Below are positions 43,102 to 52,451 of a DNA stretch of 64,000 nt, in pieces. The DNA is from Myxococcus landrumus (lineage in GTDB: Bacteria > Myxococcota > Myxococcia > Myxococcales > Myxococcaceae): NCBI RefSeq assembly GCF_017301635.1, contig NZ_CP071091.1, positions 5,654,001-5,718,000 of the forward strand. Direction: 5' to 3'. Numbering within the stretch: position 1 is the stretch's first letter; each line of letters opens with the position of its first letter. A program made the position numbers and the translations under genes. Below the pieces are notes generated by a model. The model ran no database searches. It saw only the letters and a program-made list of their open reading frames with translations, and was not told where the DNA came from.

Positions 43102-43967
43102 GGGGCCTTCGTGTCGAAGCGCAGCGCGGCCTGAAGCTGCTCCACCAGGTCCAGGATGCGCGGCCCCGTGGACTGCACGCCCGGCCCGGACACCAGCTTC
43201 ACCCTTCCCTGCTTCACGGCCCGCAGCACGGACAACTGCTTCCACGCCGCCAGGTGACGCGCCTCCTCTTCCGGCGACAGACGCTTTCCTTCGAGCAGCA
43301 CCAGGATGATGTCCGGGTCCAGCGTCATGAGCTGCTCGACGGAGATGTTGGGCGGGCCCGAGGGAGCATCCGCGACGGCGTTGCGCGCACCGGCGGCCTC
43401 GAGCGCCGCGCCGTGCAGCGAGTCCTTGCGGATGTACCAGATGCTGGAGAGCCCCGCTTCCGCGTCGCCAATCACCAGCAGCACCCGAGGCGCATCCGGC
43501 GGCGCCTTTCGCTTGAGCGTCGTCTCCACCTTCTGCGCCAGCTTCGTGGCCACGTCCTCGCGCCCCGTCTGCTTGCCCAGCTCGCGAATGCCGTTCGCCA
43601 CGTCATCCACGCTGAGCCAGGGCAGCACCTTCACGGGAGCCACCGCGGAGAGAGAACCCGCGGGGGCCTGCTTCACGTGCTCATCCAGGATGAGGGTCGG
43701 CTTGAGGCGGGCGATGGCCTCGTAGTTGGGCGCCAGCGTGGAGCCCACCTTGGGCACCGACGCCGTCTCGGGAGGCCAGGTGGAGTAGTCGGAGAGCCCC
43801 ACCACCTGCTCCCCCGCGCCCAGGGCATAGAGCGTCTCGGAGATGCCGGGCGACAGCGCGACGAGGCGCCGAGGGCCCGCCTCCTGGGTCGTCGGAGCGG
43901 AGCGCTGGCAGCCTGCGAGCAGCGAGAGGGCGAGGCCGAGGAGACAGAGGGAACGTGCGGCGGACAT
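43098..43967 (-). CDS. btuF: ABC substrate-binding lipoprotein, probably for cobalamin
   Basis: The 289-residue lipoprotein has a signal ending LLAGC, then the two-lobed fold of cluster A-II binding proteins: PRRLVALSPGISETLYALGAGEQVVGLSDY, NYEAIARLKPTLIL and DPDIILVLLEG. It hands the ligand to BtuC. Its stop overlaps the btuD start. The gene is divergent from cobQ with 62 bp between. Cobalamin specificity is inferred from neighbours. Confidence 0.87.
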   Translation of the reverse strand: MSAARSLCLLGLALSLLAGCQRSAPTTQEAGPRRLVALSPGISETLYALGAGEQVVGLSDYSTWPPETASVPKVGSTLAPNYEAIARLKPTLILDEHVKQAPAGSLSAVAPVKVLPWLSVDDVANGIRELGKQTGREDVATKLAQKVETTLKRKAPPDAPRVLLVIGDAEAGLSSIWYIRKDSLHGAALEAAGARNAVADAPSGPPNISVEQLMTLDPDIILVLLEGKRLSPEEEARHLAAWKQLSVLRAVKQGRVKLVSGPGVQSTGPRILDLVEQLQAALRFDTKAP

Positions 43968-44000
43968 GGCGCTGAGGGAACCCGTGAACGGTTGGCGCCC

Positions 44001-44006
44001 TATAGT
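44001..44006 (+). promoter_or_regulatory. Possible -10 element (TATAGT) for cobQ
   Basis: TATAGT stands out in the 62-bp GC-rich gap between btuF and cobQ, 23 nt before the cobQ start. No good -35 is seen. AGGAG at 44018-44022 is the ribosome-binding site. Confidence 0.35.
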
Positions 44007-44029
44007 GCACGCGCGACAGGAGCCCCGCC

Positions 44030-45502
44030 ATGACGAAGCGCCCCCACCTCATGATTCAAGGCACGGGCTCCCACGTCGGGAAGACGACGCTGGTCGCGGG
44101 CTTGTGCCGGCTGTTCGCGAATCAAGGGCTCCGCGTGGCCCCCTTCAAGTCGCAGAACATGTCCCTCAACTCCTTCGTCACGGAGGAGAACGAGGAGATT
44201 GCCCGCGCCACGGCGGTGCAGTCCTTCGCGGCGAAGCAGCGGCCCATCGTCCACATGAACCCGCTGCTGCTCAAGCCCAAGTCGGACAGTGTCAGCCAGC
44301 TCATCATCCACGGCAGACCGCACCGGGACGTCGATGCCCGGGAGTACTTCCTCTCCGACACCCACCGCGCGCTCAAGCTGGCCGCCATTCAAGAGTCCAT
44401 CGACCACCTGAATCGCCACTTCGACCTGGTCATCGCCGAAGGCGCCGGGAGCTGCGCCGAGCCCAACCTGCGGCCCTTCGACGTCGTGAACATGGAGGTG
44501 GCGCACCGGCTGGACGCGCGCGTCTTCCTGGCGACGGACATCGACAAGGGCGGCGTCGCGGCGGAGCTCCTCGGCACCTTGAAGGTCCTGGAGCTGGTCG
44601 CTCCGGGAGACCTGGAGCGCATCGCGGGCTTCATCATCAACAAGTTCCGAGGTGACCGGCAGGTGCTCCAGCCCGCCCTCGACTTCATCGAGCAGCACAC
44701 CCATCTGCCTGTCGTGGGAGTCCTGCCCTATCTCTCGCTCGCGCTGGAGGAAGAGGACCGCGTCCAGCCCCGCATGCAGGGCACACCTGAAATCGACGTG
44801 GCGGTGGTCTACCTGCCGCACATCTCCAACAGCACGGACTTCGACTATCTCCAGGAGGAGCCCCACGTCCGCGTCCGCTTCGTGCGCTCCGTGGAGCAGT
44901 TGGGGGCTCCGGATGCGGTCATCCTCCCGGGGACGAAGAACACGGTGGGGGACCTCCTTCACCTGCGGCGCATCGGCTTCGACCGGGCGATCCTCGAGCT
45001 CAGCACCACCACGCCCATCGTCGGCATCTGCGGTGGCTTCCAGATGCTCGGGCGGGCGTTGCTCGACGAGGCGCGGCGCGAATCGGAGCATGGCAGCACC
45101 ACGGGCCTGGGGTTGCTCGACATCGACGTGGAGTTCCTCCCTGGCAAGACGGTGGTGAATCGCCGGTTCGTGCCGACGCGGGACAATCCCTTCGCGAGTG
45201 CGGGGGAGGTGTCGGGGTATGAGATTCACTCCGGACTCGTCCGGTACGCGAGCGCGCGTCCGCTCTACGCCCATGCGGGGGGCGTCGATGGGGCGGTCCA
45301 TGAGCGACTGCCCATCTTCGGCACCTTCATCCATGACCTGTTCAGGAACCCGCGACTGAGCCGCGCGTTCATCGACCTGCTGCGGCAGCGCAAGGGATTG
45401 CCGGTGCTGACGGCGCCCTTGTGCAATCACGACACTCGCAGGGAGGAGAGCTACAATCGCCTTGCAGCCGCCCTGGCCGAGCACCTGACCATCCCTGACT
45501 GA
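44030..45502 (+). CDS. cobQ: Adenosylcobyric acid synthase, glutamine-hydrolysing
   Basis: CobQ amidates adenosylcobyrinic acid a,c-diamide at four side chains using glutamine and ATP. The 490-residue protein has the N-terminal dethiobiotin-synthase-like ATPase (GTGSHVGKTTLVAGLCRL, PFKSQNMSLNS) and the C-terminal glutaminase-like domain with Cys334 in GICGGFQMLG and a His in EIHSG. Length is standard. ATG 44030 is preceded by AGGAG. It is divergent from btuF. Earlier corrin-ring genes are not in the window. Confidence 0.96.
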   Translation: MTKRPHLMIQGTGSHVGKTTLVAGLCRLFANQGLRVAPFKSQNMSLNSFVTEENEEIARATAVQSFAAKQRPIVHMNPLLLKPKSDSVSQLIIHGRPHRDVDAREYFLSDTHRALKLAAIQESIDHLNRHFDLVIAEGAGSCAEPNLRPFDVVNMEVAHRLDARVFLATDIDKGGVAAELLGTLKVLELVAPGDLERIAGFIINKFRGDRQVLQPALDFIEQHTHLPVVGVLPYLSLALEEEDRVQPRMQGTPEIDVAVVYLPHISNSTDFDYLQEEPHVRVRFVRSVEQLGAPDAVILPGTKNTVGDLLHLRRIGFDRAILELSTTTPIVGICGGFQMLGRALLDEARRESEHGSTTGLGLLDIDVEFLPGKTVVNRRFVPTRDNPFASAGEVSGYEIHSGLVRYASARPLYAHAGGVDGAVHERLPIFGTFIHDLFRNPRLSRAFIDLLRQRKGLPVLTAPLCNHDTRREESYNRLAAALAEHLTIPD

Positions 45503-45548
45503 CTCCATCACGCCGAGGGGGCTCTTCCGCAGGAGGAGGCTCAACGTG

Positions 45549-46772
45549 ATGCGCGATGGACTCATGCGTGCCCTGTCCCGGCTGGTTCTGTTGCTGGTCG
45601 TGGCCTGTCAACACACCGCCCTCGCCCAGGAGGCGGCGGTCGATGTCGCCCCGGTGCTCACCCCCGCGGGAACCACGTACCCGTATGCACAGCAGTTGCA
45701 GTGGTTGGATTCAGGTCGATTCATCGTTGGGCGGTGGGATGGCTCGATGACGTTCTTCCGTCCGCCGGGTGTCGGTGAGTGGGGGCCGATGCTGACGGAT
45801 GTGCTGCGCACTCCCGCCAACCGGGGCGTGGAGATGATGGCGGTGCGGGACTCGCGCACGTTCGTGACGTCGAACGACAGCGCGTCCATCACGCTCTGGC
45901 GCGAGCGGGAGGCGGTGCTGGACGATGAGCCCGCGCTGATGGACAGGCTCCCTCGGTCCTTCCGGTTCGAGAGCTTCACCTATGACGCGGACGTCGGGAT
46001 GGCGAACAGCGGCGTCTTCCTCACGCAGGCGAATCGCGAGTACCTGGTGACGGGCCATGAGAATGGCTTCGTGCTCATCTGGAGTGTGACTCGGCAGGGG
46101 CGGCAGCTCGCGGTGCTGAAGAAGCTGGATGTCCGCTCGCCGAACCCCATCCCGAGTCCCTTCCCGCTCTGGAATGTGCGGGACATCGTCGCGTGGCGCG
46201 ACGGCATCGTCATCACGGGGGCGGAGGATGGGGACCTGGTGATGATTCAGGTGCCGCAAGGGAATGTGCTGACGCGCAAGCGCTACAACGCGAGTGCCCA
46301 GCGAGGCATCAACGGGCTGGCGTTGTTGGATGACCACCTGGTGGCCGTGGCCTGTTCGGTGGGGGCGTCAGACAAGAACACGTGGCTGTTCCGAGTGCAT
46401 CCGGCCGAGCTTCAGTCCCAGGGCTCGGTGGACCTGAAGCAGGACCCATCCATGCCTCAGTCCTTCGCGTTCCGCGCGGCCATGGCAAGCGTGGGAGGAC
46501 AGCCGCACGTCTTCGCCACCACGCAGGAGGGACTGCTGTGGACGGTGCTCGTCACGCCGGATGGACAGCTCCAGGTCCAGGCCGTCAGCTCCGTGGACTT
46601 CCCCATCGGAGAGGCCATTGATTTCAACCCGGCCACCGCGCAGCTCGCGGCCGTGGGTGTGCTCGTCAATCTCTTCAACGTGGGCACACCCGCGTCCGTC
46701 AGTCCCGCGATTCGAAAGCAGGCACCACCCCAGGCTCCGTCCCTGCGGCGAGAATCCACCCCGGCAAACTGA
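45549..46772 (+). CDS. Exported beta-propeller (WD40-like) protein
   Basis: The protein of about 407 residues has a signal peptide (LSRLVLLLVVACQHTALAQ; the Cys could act as a lipobox but +2 to +3 context is weak). WD-type repeats follow (LQWLDSGRFIVGRWDGSMTFF, VTSNDSASITLWRERE, LVTGHENGFVLIWSVT, VITGAEDGDLVMI). Such propellers are usually scaffolds. GTG 45546 and ATG 45549 are both close to AGGAGGAGG at 45531-45539; the ATG is preferred. It lies 46 nt after cobQ on the same strand, but there is no sign it works in cobalamin synthesis. Confidence 0.72.
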   Translation: MRDGLMRALSRLVLLLVVACQHTALAQEAAVDVAPVLTPAGTTYPYAQQLQWLDSGRFIVGRWDGSMTFFRPPGVGEWGPMLTDVLRTPANRGVEMMAVRDSRTFVTSNDSASITLWREREAVLDDEPALMDRLPRSFRFESFTYDADVGMANSGVFLTQANREYLVTGHENGFVLIWSVTRQGRQLAVLKKLDVRSPNPIPSPFPLWNVRDIVAWRDGIVITGAEDGDLVMIQVPQGNVLTRKRYNASAQRGINGLALLDDHLVAVACSVGASDKNTWLFRVHPAELQSQGSVDLKQDPSMPQSFAFRAAMASVGGQPHVFATTQEGLLWTVLVTPDGQLQVQAVSSVDFPIGEAIDFNPATAQLAAVGVLVNLFNVGTPASVSPAIRKQAPPQAPSLRRESTPAN

Positions 46773-46944
46773 AAGCGTCGACCCTTTCAAAGAAGCTGTT
46801 CGATATGGCCTGTCATGTGGCGGGCCACTTTCGGCGAGCCATCACATATTGCTTCGCCCGGCGGCAGCGCTGCTCGTGTGCAGGTCCACCATGGACTGCG
46901 CGACAACTCGAGTCGAGCGACTGGAAACCGAACGTGACTCCTTC

Positions 46945-47329
46945 ATGTCGACTCATTCGCGATACTTCAGGCTCCTGGAGAACGTACAGGCGGGGAACTG
47001 GTTCCTGGGAGACCCGTTGACGAAGCAGGGCCACGAGCTGGAGAACTGGAAGGAGTTCACGTCAGGACGACCTGCCCACGTGCCCGGGCCTCTGATGATT
47101 CCCATCAACGAACCCGGAACGCGGCTGGACTTCAGCGCCGCGGGCGGTGCCATGACTCCTGTTGTCCACGTCAGAGTTACCACTCTCTTCGCGGAACTGG
47201 CCCCGAACGACGTGCAACTGATTCCAGTAGAGCGCACGGAAGAGGACGACCGCCCAGACAAACTCGGTGGACATCAAGGCCGCCTTGGAGCGCGCACACG
47301 CCACAGGGGCCGCATTCGAGGACGGCTGA
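46945..47329 (+). pseudogene. Imm11-family (DUF1629-type) protein, internally deleted
   Basis: The start (RYFRLLENVQAGNWFLGDP) and the next 90 residues through HVRVTTLFAELAPNDVQLIPVE match the imm11 family common in myxobacteria. Then TEEDDRPDKLG, normally found tens of residues later, follows directly. After that the frame shifts: the family's C-terminal block appears in the +1 frame (SVDIKAALERAHATGAAFEDG, stop at 47327-47329). So two internal deletions, one in frame and one frameshifting, have removed about half the gene. It is a relic of an immunity or toxin-associated gene. The comparison with the family is from memory of its pattern. Confidence 0.72.
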
Positions 47330-47366
47330 GTGACATCCACCAGGACGTGGACTCATATGGTGCGCA

Positions 47367-48461
47367 ATGACACCTGAGAGCGACGCGCGCCTGCCGCTTG
47401 CCCCCACCTCGCTGGCCACCCCGAACGGGGAGCCCCGGTTCGGCACATACCAGGGCGAACTTCCGGAGGTGGACCTTGCCAGTCTCCAGGGTCCGTGGGC
47501 GGTCTCCGCGATGTACCCACTCAGGCGCTCATGGTGGCACTCCGCGCTCGTGGCCACTCCTGACGTCTTCGCCCTCTTCTCGGTCATGAACCTCGGCTAC
47601 ACCGCGCGCGCGTACATGGTGGCATTGGACCTGCGCGAGCGAACGCCCCTGTGCGACGTGACGTTTCCGGGCCAGCGCATCGAAGCAGCGGCGGCTGAAG
47701 AACTGCGGGCCATGAGAGCTCGGCCCGGTACCGACCTTGGGAACTCCTTCAAGACCGTGGGCGGGAGCCTGTCGATGCACCAGGGAGCGGCGGACGAGCG
47801 CTATCGGGTAGACGTGGACATCAGCCGCATCCGAGCCCGCAGCCCCCTTCACGGCGTTCGATGGAGTGGCGAGCTGGGCACGACAGAAAGTCCTCCCGCG
47901 ATGACGGTGATTTCGCCCGTCGACAGCGACCACTGCCGGGTCGATGTGACGATGAAGCGCGCCTGCTTGTCGTCGTTCGGAAGCCTGGAGGCAGGTGGCA
48001 AGCACTTCCACCTGGAAGGCGGCCTGGGCGGCCTCGACTACACGCAGAACTGCCTGACTCGCCACCAGGCCTGGCACTGGGCCTTCGCCACCGGGCGACT
48101 GGCGGATGGAACTCCGCTGGGCCTCAACCTCCGCGAAGACTTCATGCCGATGGACCCCGTGGCCCGCGAGAACGTGCTCTGGCTCGGAGACCATGTGTAC
48201 ACGCTGCCCCCCGTCCACTTCGAGTTCATCGACATGAAGTTGATGGCACCGTGGCGAGTGACGTCAGAGGACGGCTCGGTGGACCTGCGCTTCCAACCTT
48301 TCTACATCCACAGCGAGCACCACGAAGAACCCCTCTGCCACAGCAAGTTCGAGCAACCCATTGGCTTCTTCGAGGGCACCGTGAACCTGGGAGGGAGGAC
48401 CCTCCAGCTCTCTGGCATTCCTGGCGTCACCCAGAAGCAGTACAGGGACGTGATGATGTAG
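47367..48461 (+). CDS. DUF2804-family protein
   Basis: The 364-residue protein looks like DUF2804: SWWHSALVATPDVFALFSVMNLGYTARAY near the N-terminus, then GGLGGLDYTQNCLTRHQAWHWAFATG and GTPLGLNLREDF. The family's fold resembles lipocalin-like carotenoid 1,2-hydratases, and the function is unknown. There is no signal peptide, so it should be cytoplasmic. ATG 47367 follows the imm11 relic by 37 nt. Codon use is normal for the region. Confidence 0.75.
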   Translation: MTPESDARLPLAPTSLATPNGEPRFGTYQGELPEVDLASLQGPWAVSAMYPLRRSWWHSALVATPDVFALFSVMNLGYTARAYMVALDLRERTPLCDVTFPGQRIEAAAAEELRAMRARPGTDLGNSFKTVGGSLSMHQGAADERYRVDVDISRIRARSPLHGVRWSGELGTTESPPAMTVISPVDSDHCRVDVTMKRACLSSFGSLEAGGKHFHLEGGLGGLDYTQNCLTRHQAWHWAFATGRLADGTPLGLNLREDFMPMDPVARENVLWLGDHVYTLPPVHFEFIDMKLMAPWRVTSEDGSVDLRFQPFYIHSEHHEEPLCHSKFEQPIGFFEGTVNLGGRTLQLSGIPGVTQKQYRDVMM

Positions 48462-48645
48462 CCACATCCATCGACGTAGCTCACTCGGGTGCAGAGAGGG
48501 CTGGCACTCACGGGGTGCCCTGGTCAGGTGCGCCCCATGAGGTGCCCCCGAGTTCACGGGTGGAACAGACCTCCTTCTCCCTGTGAACGCCTCCGAGGGC
48601 TTCGCCCTGGACGCCAGAGGTCGCGCCTTGGAGGATGCGCGCCCC

Positions 48646-50661
48646 ATGGCTTCCGGCTGGCGACATCTCCGCGCGAGAGATGCGGGCGCGTTCGTGAGAC
48701 GCGGCCTGGCCGTGGCCCTGTTCGCTTCCGCCCCCGCCTGGGCCCAAGCCCCCGCCGCAGAAGCTCCCGAGGTGCAGGAGCCCCTGTCGGAGGTCATCGA
48801 CGTGGTGGGCAAGGTGCCCGACCCGGAGCCGATGGACCGCGCGTCGCAGCGCGACCCCAGCAGCGTCGTCACCGTCATCTCCGTGGAGGAGCGCGGAGGC
48901 ACGGCGCGAGACACCGCCGACATCCTCGCCACCGCTCCCGGTGTCTCCGTCCAGGACTCGGGCGGCTACGGCCAGAGCAAGAGCCTGGTCGTCCGTGGAG
49001 CTTCATCCAACGGAACCCTGGTGCTGCTCGACGGCATCCCCCTCAACGGCGCGGGGGGCCACACGGACCTGTCGCGCATCCCCCTCGCGCTCGCTCGCGA
49101 GTTCGAGGTGATGCGCGGGAGCGCGGGCGCTCGCTACGGCAGCGGGGGGCTCGGAGGCGTGGTGAACATCGTCACGCGCAGCCCTGGCGACACCGTGAGC
49201 CTGTCCGGGGAGCTCAGCTACGGAAGCTGGAACACCGCGACGGGCTGGCTCGCCGCCACGGCTCCCCTGCTCGACAGTGAGCTGCTGCTCCTCCTCCACG
49301 GAGGCACGTCCTCTGGAGACTTCTCCTACCCCTTCGACCCCACGCCCACCCTCCCCGGGGACGCCCTCGAGTCACGTCGCCGCGACAACAACGATGCCCG
49401 AGGACTCGGAGCCCTGCTTCGCCTGCGCCATCGACTGGCCCCAGGCGTGGTCGTGGACGCCATGGCCGAAGGCGCCCTCGATGGCCGAGGCCTCGCCGGC
49501 ACCGCGCAGAACCCCGTGGCGGATGCCCGCCAGTCCAACCGTCGCGGCGTGTTGAGCCTGCGCCTCCTGGGCTCTCTCGCGGGCGGCGTCCAGCTCTCCG
49601 CCCGAGCCCATCTCCGTCAGGAGAACCTGAAGCTGTCCGGAGGCCCCGTGGCACAGCGGGGCGAACAAGCGCTGCTCGCGGGCGGCGCCGAAGTCGAAGG
49701 GCGCATGCCCCTGGGCCGTGCACACGCCCTGACGCTCACCTCGAGCGTGGGACGCGAAGGTCTCACCACCGAAGGCGAGCCCACGGGCACGACGCCCCAC
49801 ACGTCCTGGCTGCGAGCCAGCGTCATGGCAATGGACGATGTGTCCCTGTTCGACGGCGACCTCCTCGTCACCCCGTCACTGCGCCTGGAGCGCGTGGGCC
49901 GCTACACGCTGCTGTCCCCCAAGGTCGGCGCGCGGATGTCCCTGCCCGCACGACTGGAGGTCCGCGCCAACGTGGGCCAGACGCACCGCGCTCCATCGCT
50001 GATGGAGCTCTACGTGCGCCAGGGGACGCTCCTGCCCAACCCGGACCTGCGCCCCGAGCGCGCCGTCTCCGTCGACGTGGCCCTCGCGCATCGGACGAAG
50101 CACTCCCTCGTCTCCGTGGGCGGCTTCCACACCCTCTACGAAGACCTCATCGCCTACGAAGCCTATCCACCGTTCGCAGCGAAGCCCTCGAACTTCTCGT
50201 CCGCGAGTGTCTCGGGGCTGGAAGTGGACATGGAGGCGCGACCCACATCCTTCATGTCGGGCTCCCTGGCGTACACGTTCCTGGTCTCACGCAACCTCCG
50301 GGACGACCCTCGCTACTACCTTCGCGACCTGCCGCATCGTCCTCGCCACACCCTGTCCGCACGTGTGGCCCTGGGACCCTCATGGCTGACCGGGCGCGCG
50401 GAGCTGCGAGCCCAGTCCTCACAGTTGCGCAACCGCACCGGCGAGCTGGTGCTCCCCGGACGAGCGCTGCTACACGCGGGAGTCTCGAGCACCGTCGGCC
50501 GTCGACCCGCGCTCACGTTCTCCCTCGACTTCAAGAACCTCCTCGACGCCCACGTCGAGGACTTCGACGGCTATCCCCTGCCCGGTCGCACCGTGCTCGC
50601 CTCGGTGGCGATGACGCTCGACTTCTCCCCCACTCCCCCTCGAAAGGACCCTCCCCCTTGA
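48646..50661 (+). CDS. TonB-dependent outer-membrane receptor, BtuB-like
   Basis: The 671-residue receptor has a signal peptide (FVRRGLAVALFASAPAWAQ), a TonB-box-like stretch (EVIDVVGKV), a plug domain (TADILATAPGVSVQD, SLVVRGASSNGTLVLLDGIPLN, SAGARYGSGGLGGVVNIVTR) and a C-terminal beta barrel (AYTFLVSRNL, LPHRPRHTLSARVAL, last strand VLASVAMTLDF). It would import a scarce ligand with TonB energy. ATG 48646 is chosen because GGAGG at 48630-48634 precedes it; GTG 48583 gives a worse signal. Cobalamin is a plausible ligand, given btuCDF 5 kb away, but siderophores or others are possible. Its stop overlaps the lipoprotein start. Confidence 0.85.
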   Translation: MASGWRHLRARDAGAFVRRGLAVALFASAPAWAQAPAAEAPEVQEPLSEVIDVVGKVPDPEPMDRASQRDPSSVVTVISVEERGGTARDTADILATAPGVSVQDSGGYGQSKSLVVRGASSNGTLVLLDGIPLNGAGGHTDLSRIPLALAREFEVMRGSAGARYGSGGLGGVVNIVTRSPGDTVSLSGELSYGSWNTATGWLAATAPLLDSELLLLLHGGTSSGDFSYPFDPTPTLPGDALESRRRDNNDARGLGALLRLRHRLAPGVVVDAMAEGALDGRGLAGTAQNPVADARQSNRRGVLSLRLLGSLAGGVQLSARAHLRQENLKLSGGPVAQRGEQALLAGGAEVEGRMPLGRAHALTLTSSVGREGLTTEGEPTGTTPHTSWLRASVMAMDDVSLFDGDLLVTPSLRLERVGRYTLLSPKVGARMSLPARLEVRANVGQTHRAPSLMELYVRQGTLLPNPDLRPERAVSVDVALAHRTKHSLVSVGGFHTLYEDLIAYEAYPPFAAKPSNFSSASVSGLEVDMEARPTSFMSGSLAYTFLVSRNLRDDPRYYLRDLPHRPRHTLSARVALGPSWLTGRAELRAQSSQLRNRTGELVLPGRALLHAGVSSTVGRRPALTFSLDFKNLLDAHVEDFDGYPLPGRTVLASVAMTLDFSPTPPRKDPPP

Positions 50662-52262
50662 ATGCCGGACACCGCCCCCTCCTCGCGACGCTTGGCGTCC
50701 TGTTGTCCTGTCTGCTCCTGACGGGCTGCCCCGACTCCGGCGTCGTCTGTGGCGAAGGACTCAGCCGCTGCGGCGACACCTGCGTGGACCTCACCAGCGC
50801 CTCCGCGAACTGTGGCGCGTGCGGCGTCGCCTGCGGCGAAGGACAGCTCTGCTCCGAAGGCGCCTGCACCTGTCAGGCGGGCACCACGGCCTGCGGTGGC
50901 GCGTGTGTCGACACCCAGTCCTCGCCACAGCACTGCGGCGGCTGCGCGGGCGCGGGCGGCACTGTCTGCGGCGCCGGCCAGGTCTGCGAGCAGGGTGCCT
51001 GCAAGGTCTCCTGCTCCGCCGAGGGCTTCCAGCGCTGCGGCGACTCGTGCGTGAACCTGGACACGGACGCGTCCCACTGCGGCACGTGTGGCAACTCCTG
51101 CGGCGATGCGCGGAGCTGCCGCGGTGGTGTGTGCACGTATGACGTGGTCGCCACGTGCTTCAACTCGGGGCAGGTGGTGGGCATCCAGTCCGGCACGGAC
51201 TTCAAGGGCCCGAGCGTCCAGGTCGCCTCCTCTCCTCAGAGCGCCGCGCGGCTGAGCGACGTGCTCCTGGTGCTCGATGCCTCGAACAAGCTGGTGCAGA
51301 CGCGACTGGGTGACTACGGCGTCCTGCCCTCGCGCAACGACACCGGCCGCGCGCCCAATCAGTTCATCGTCCGGGACCCGCTCATCTACATCCTCAACTC
51401 CACGGACAACACGATTCAGGTCCTGCGGCGCGAGGAAGCGGCCGTCCCTGGCGCGCCCCCGGGTGCCCGCTTCCCCGACGGCATCACCTTCAGCGACGTC
51501 GGCAACGTGCCCTTCGGCGCCAACACCAACCCGTTCGGCATGGCGCTGCTCCGCGAGGAGCTGTGGATCACCCTCTACGGCAACCTGATGGGCGACCCGA
51601 CCGTCGGTGGCCGGGTGCTGCGCGTCTCCCTGGCCAACCCGCTCCGGCCTCGCGTGGTGGACACCATCGACCTGCCCACGGGCGCCGCGCTGAAGCCCTT
51701 CCCCAACAACACCACCCTGCCCACGCCCGCGGGCATCACCGCGCACCGAGGCATGCTGTACGTCGCGCTCAACAACCTGAACCCCGCCACCTACAGCCCT
51801 GGCGGCCCGGGGTTCCTCGCGCGCATCAACCCGGCGAACAACGCCGTGAGCCTCATCGAGCTGGGCGCCGACTGCCTCAACCCGGGCTCCGTGGCCTCCG
51901 TCGGAGAGCAGCTCCTGGTGAGCTGCAGCGGCAAGGCGAACTACGACGCCAACTACAACCTGTTGTCCGTGGAGCACACGGGCATGGTCCTCCTGGACGC
52001 ACAGGACCAGGTCGTGGCCACCGCCCCCGTGGCGTGCGCGCCTGGAGCCATCGGCTGCGCCATCCCGGCCGCGGGCCGCTTCGCCGTGGTGGGACAGCGC
52101 GCCTATGTGGGCGACACCAACGGTGGGCGCATCTTCGTCCATGAGGTGGTGGGCAACACCCTGGTCGAGCGACGTGGACTGAAGGACACTTCGCAGCCGC
52201 CCATCGCCGCCTGCCCGGCCAGCGGCTTCTCGCTGGTCAGCGACGTGGTGGCCCTGCCCTGA
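50658..52262 (+). CDS. Cysteine-rich beta-propeller lipoprotein, partner of the TonB receptor
   Basis: The 534-residue lipoprotein starts at TTG 50658 overlapping the receptor stop as TTGA. The lipobox is LLLTGC (Cys about 18). Three cysteine-rich repeats follow at about 25-165 (CGDTCVDLTSASANCGACGVAC, with the pattern C..TCV..... NCG.CG..C; quoted in part). These are the Cys-rich modules typical of myxobacterial surface proteins. The C-terminal 370 residues resemble a YncE-like propeller (LIYILNSTDNTIQVLRRE, GMLYVALNNL, AYVGDTNGGRIFVHEV). Coupling with the receptor suggests an outer-surface ligand-capturing partner. The function is inferred. Confidence 0.78.
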   Translation: MNAGHRPLLATLGVLLSCLLLTGCPDSGVVCGEGLSRCGDTCVDLTSASANCGACGVACGEGQLCSEGACTCQAGTTACGGACVDTQSSPQHCGGCAGAGGTVCGAGQVCEQGACKVSCSAEGFQRCGDSCVNLDTDASHCGTCGNSCGDARSCRGGVCTYDVVATCFNSGQVVGIQSGTDFKGPSVQVASSPQSAARLSDVLLVLDASNKLVQTRLGDYGVLPSRNDTGRAPNQFIVRDPLIYILNSTDNTIQVLRREEAAVPGAPPGARFPDGITFSDVGNVPFGANTNPFGMALLREELWITLYGNLMGDPTVGGRVLRVSLANPLRPRVVDTIDLPTGAALKPFPNNTTLPTPAGITAHRGMLYVALNNLNPATYSPGGPGFLARINPANNAVSLIELGADCLNPGSVASVGEQLLVSCSGKANYDANYNLLSVEHTGMVLLDAQDQVVATAPVACAPGAIGCAIPAAGRFAVVGQRAYVGDTNGGRIFVHEVVGNTLVERRGLKDTSQPPIAACPASGFSLVSDVVALP

Positions 52263-52383
52263 TGGCCCTGCCCCCGTGAGCCGGGGGCACTTCGCCCCGA
52301 CTGGGGCAATGTGCCCCGGCCCCGGTGGGTCCTTCCGCCCCGCCGGGGCTGCGCTCCCGAGGGAAGCCGCCCCGAGCCACCCC

Positions 52384-52399
52384 TGGCACGACGGATGCT
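52384..52399 (+). promoter_or_regulatory. Sigma-54 (-24/-12) promoter
   Basis: TGGCACG-ACGG-ATGCT matches the consensus TGGCACG-N4-TTGCW at all but one position. It lies 53 nt before the small exported-protein ATG, giving a start of transcription near 52411. A sigma-54 activator gene is 1.8 kb downstream. Confidence 0.75.
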
Positions 52400-52451
52400 C
52401 TAGCCCTCCGCGAACCTCGTGAGTCATCACGAGGTCGACCGGAGGACAACG

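Noticed and set aside
48462..48645. Cobalamin riboswitch before the TonB receptor
   Set aside because: Fragments such as CTGGTCAGGTGC look suggestive, but the B12-box core and ordered helices could not be assembled. The same holds for the regions before cobT and cobQ. A covariance-model search would decide.
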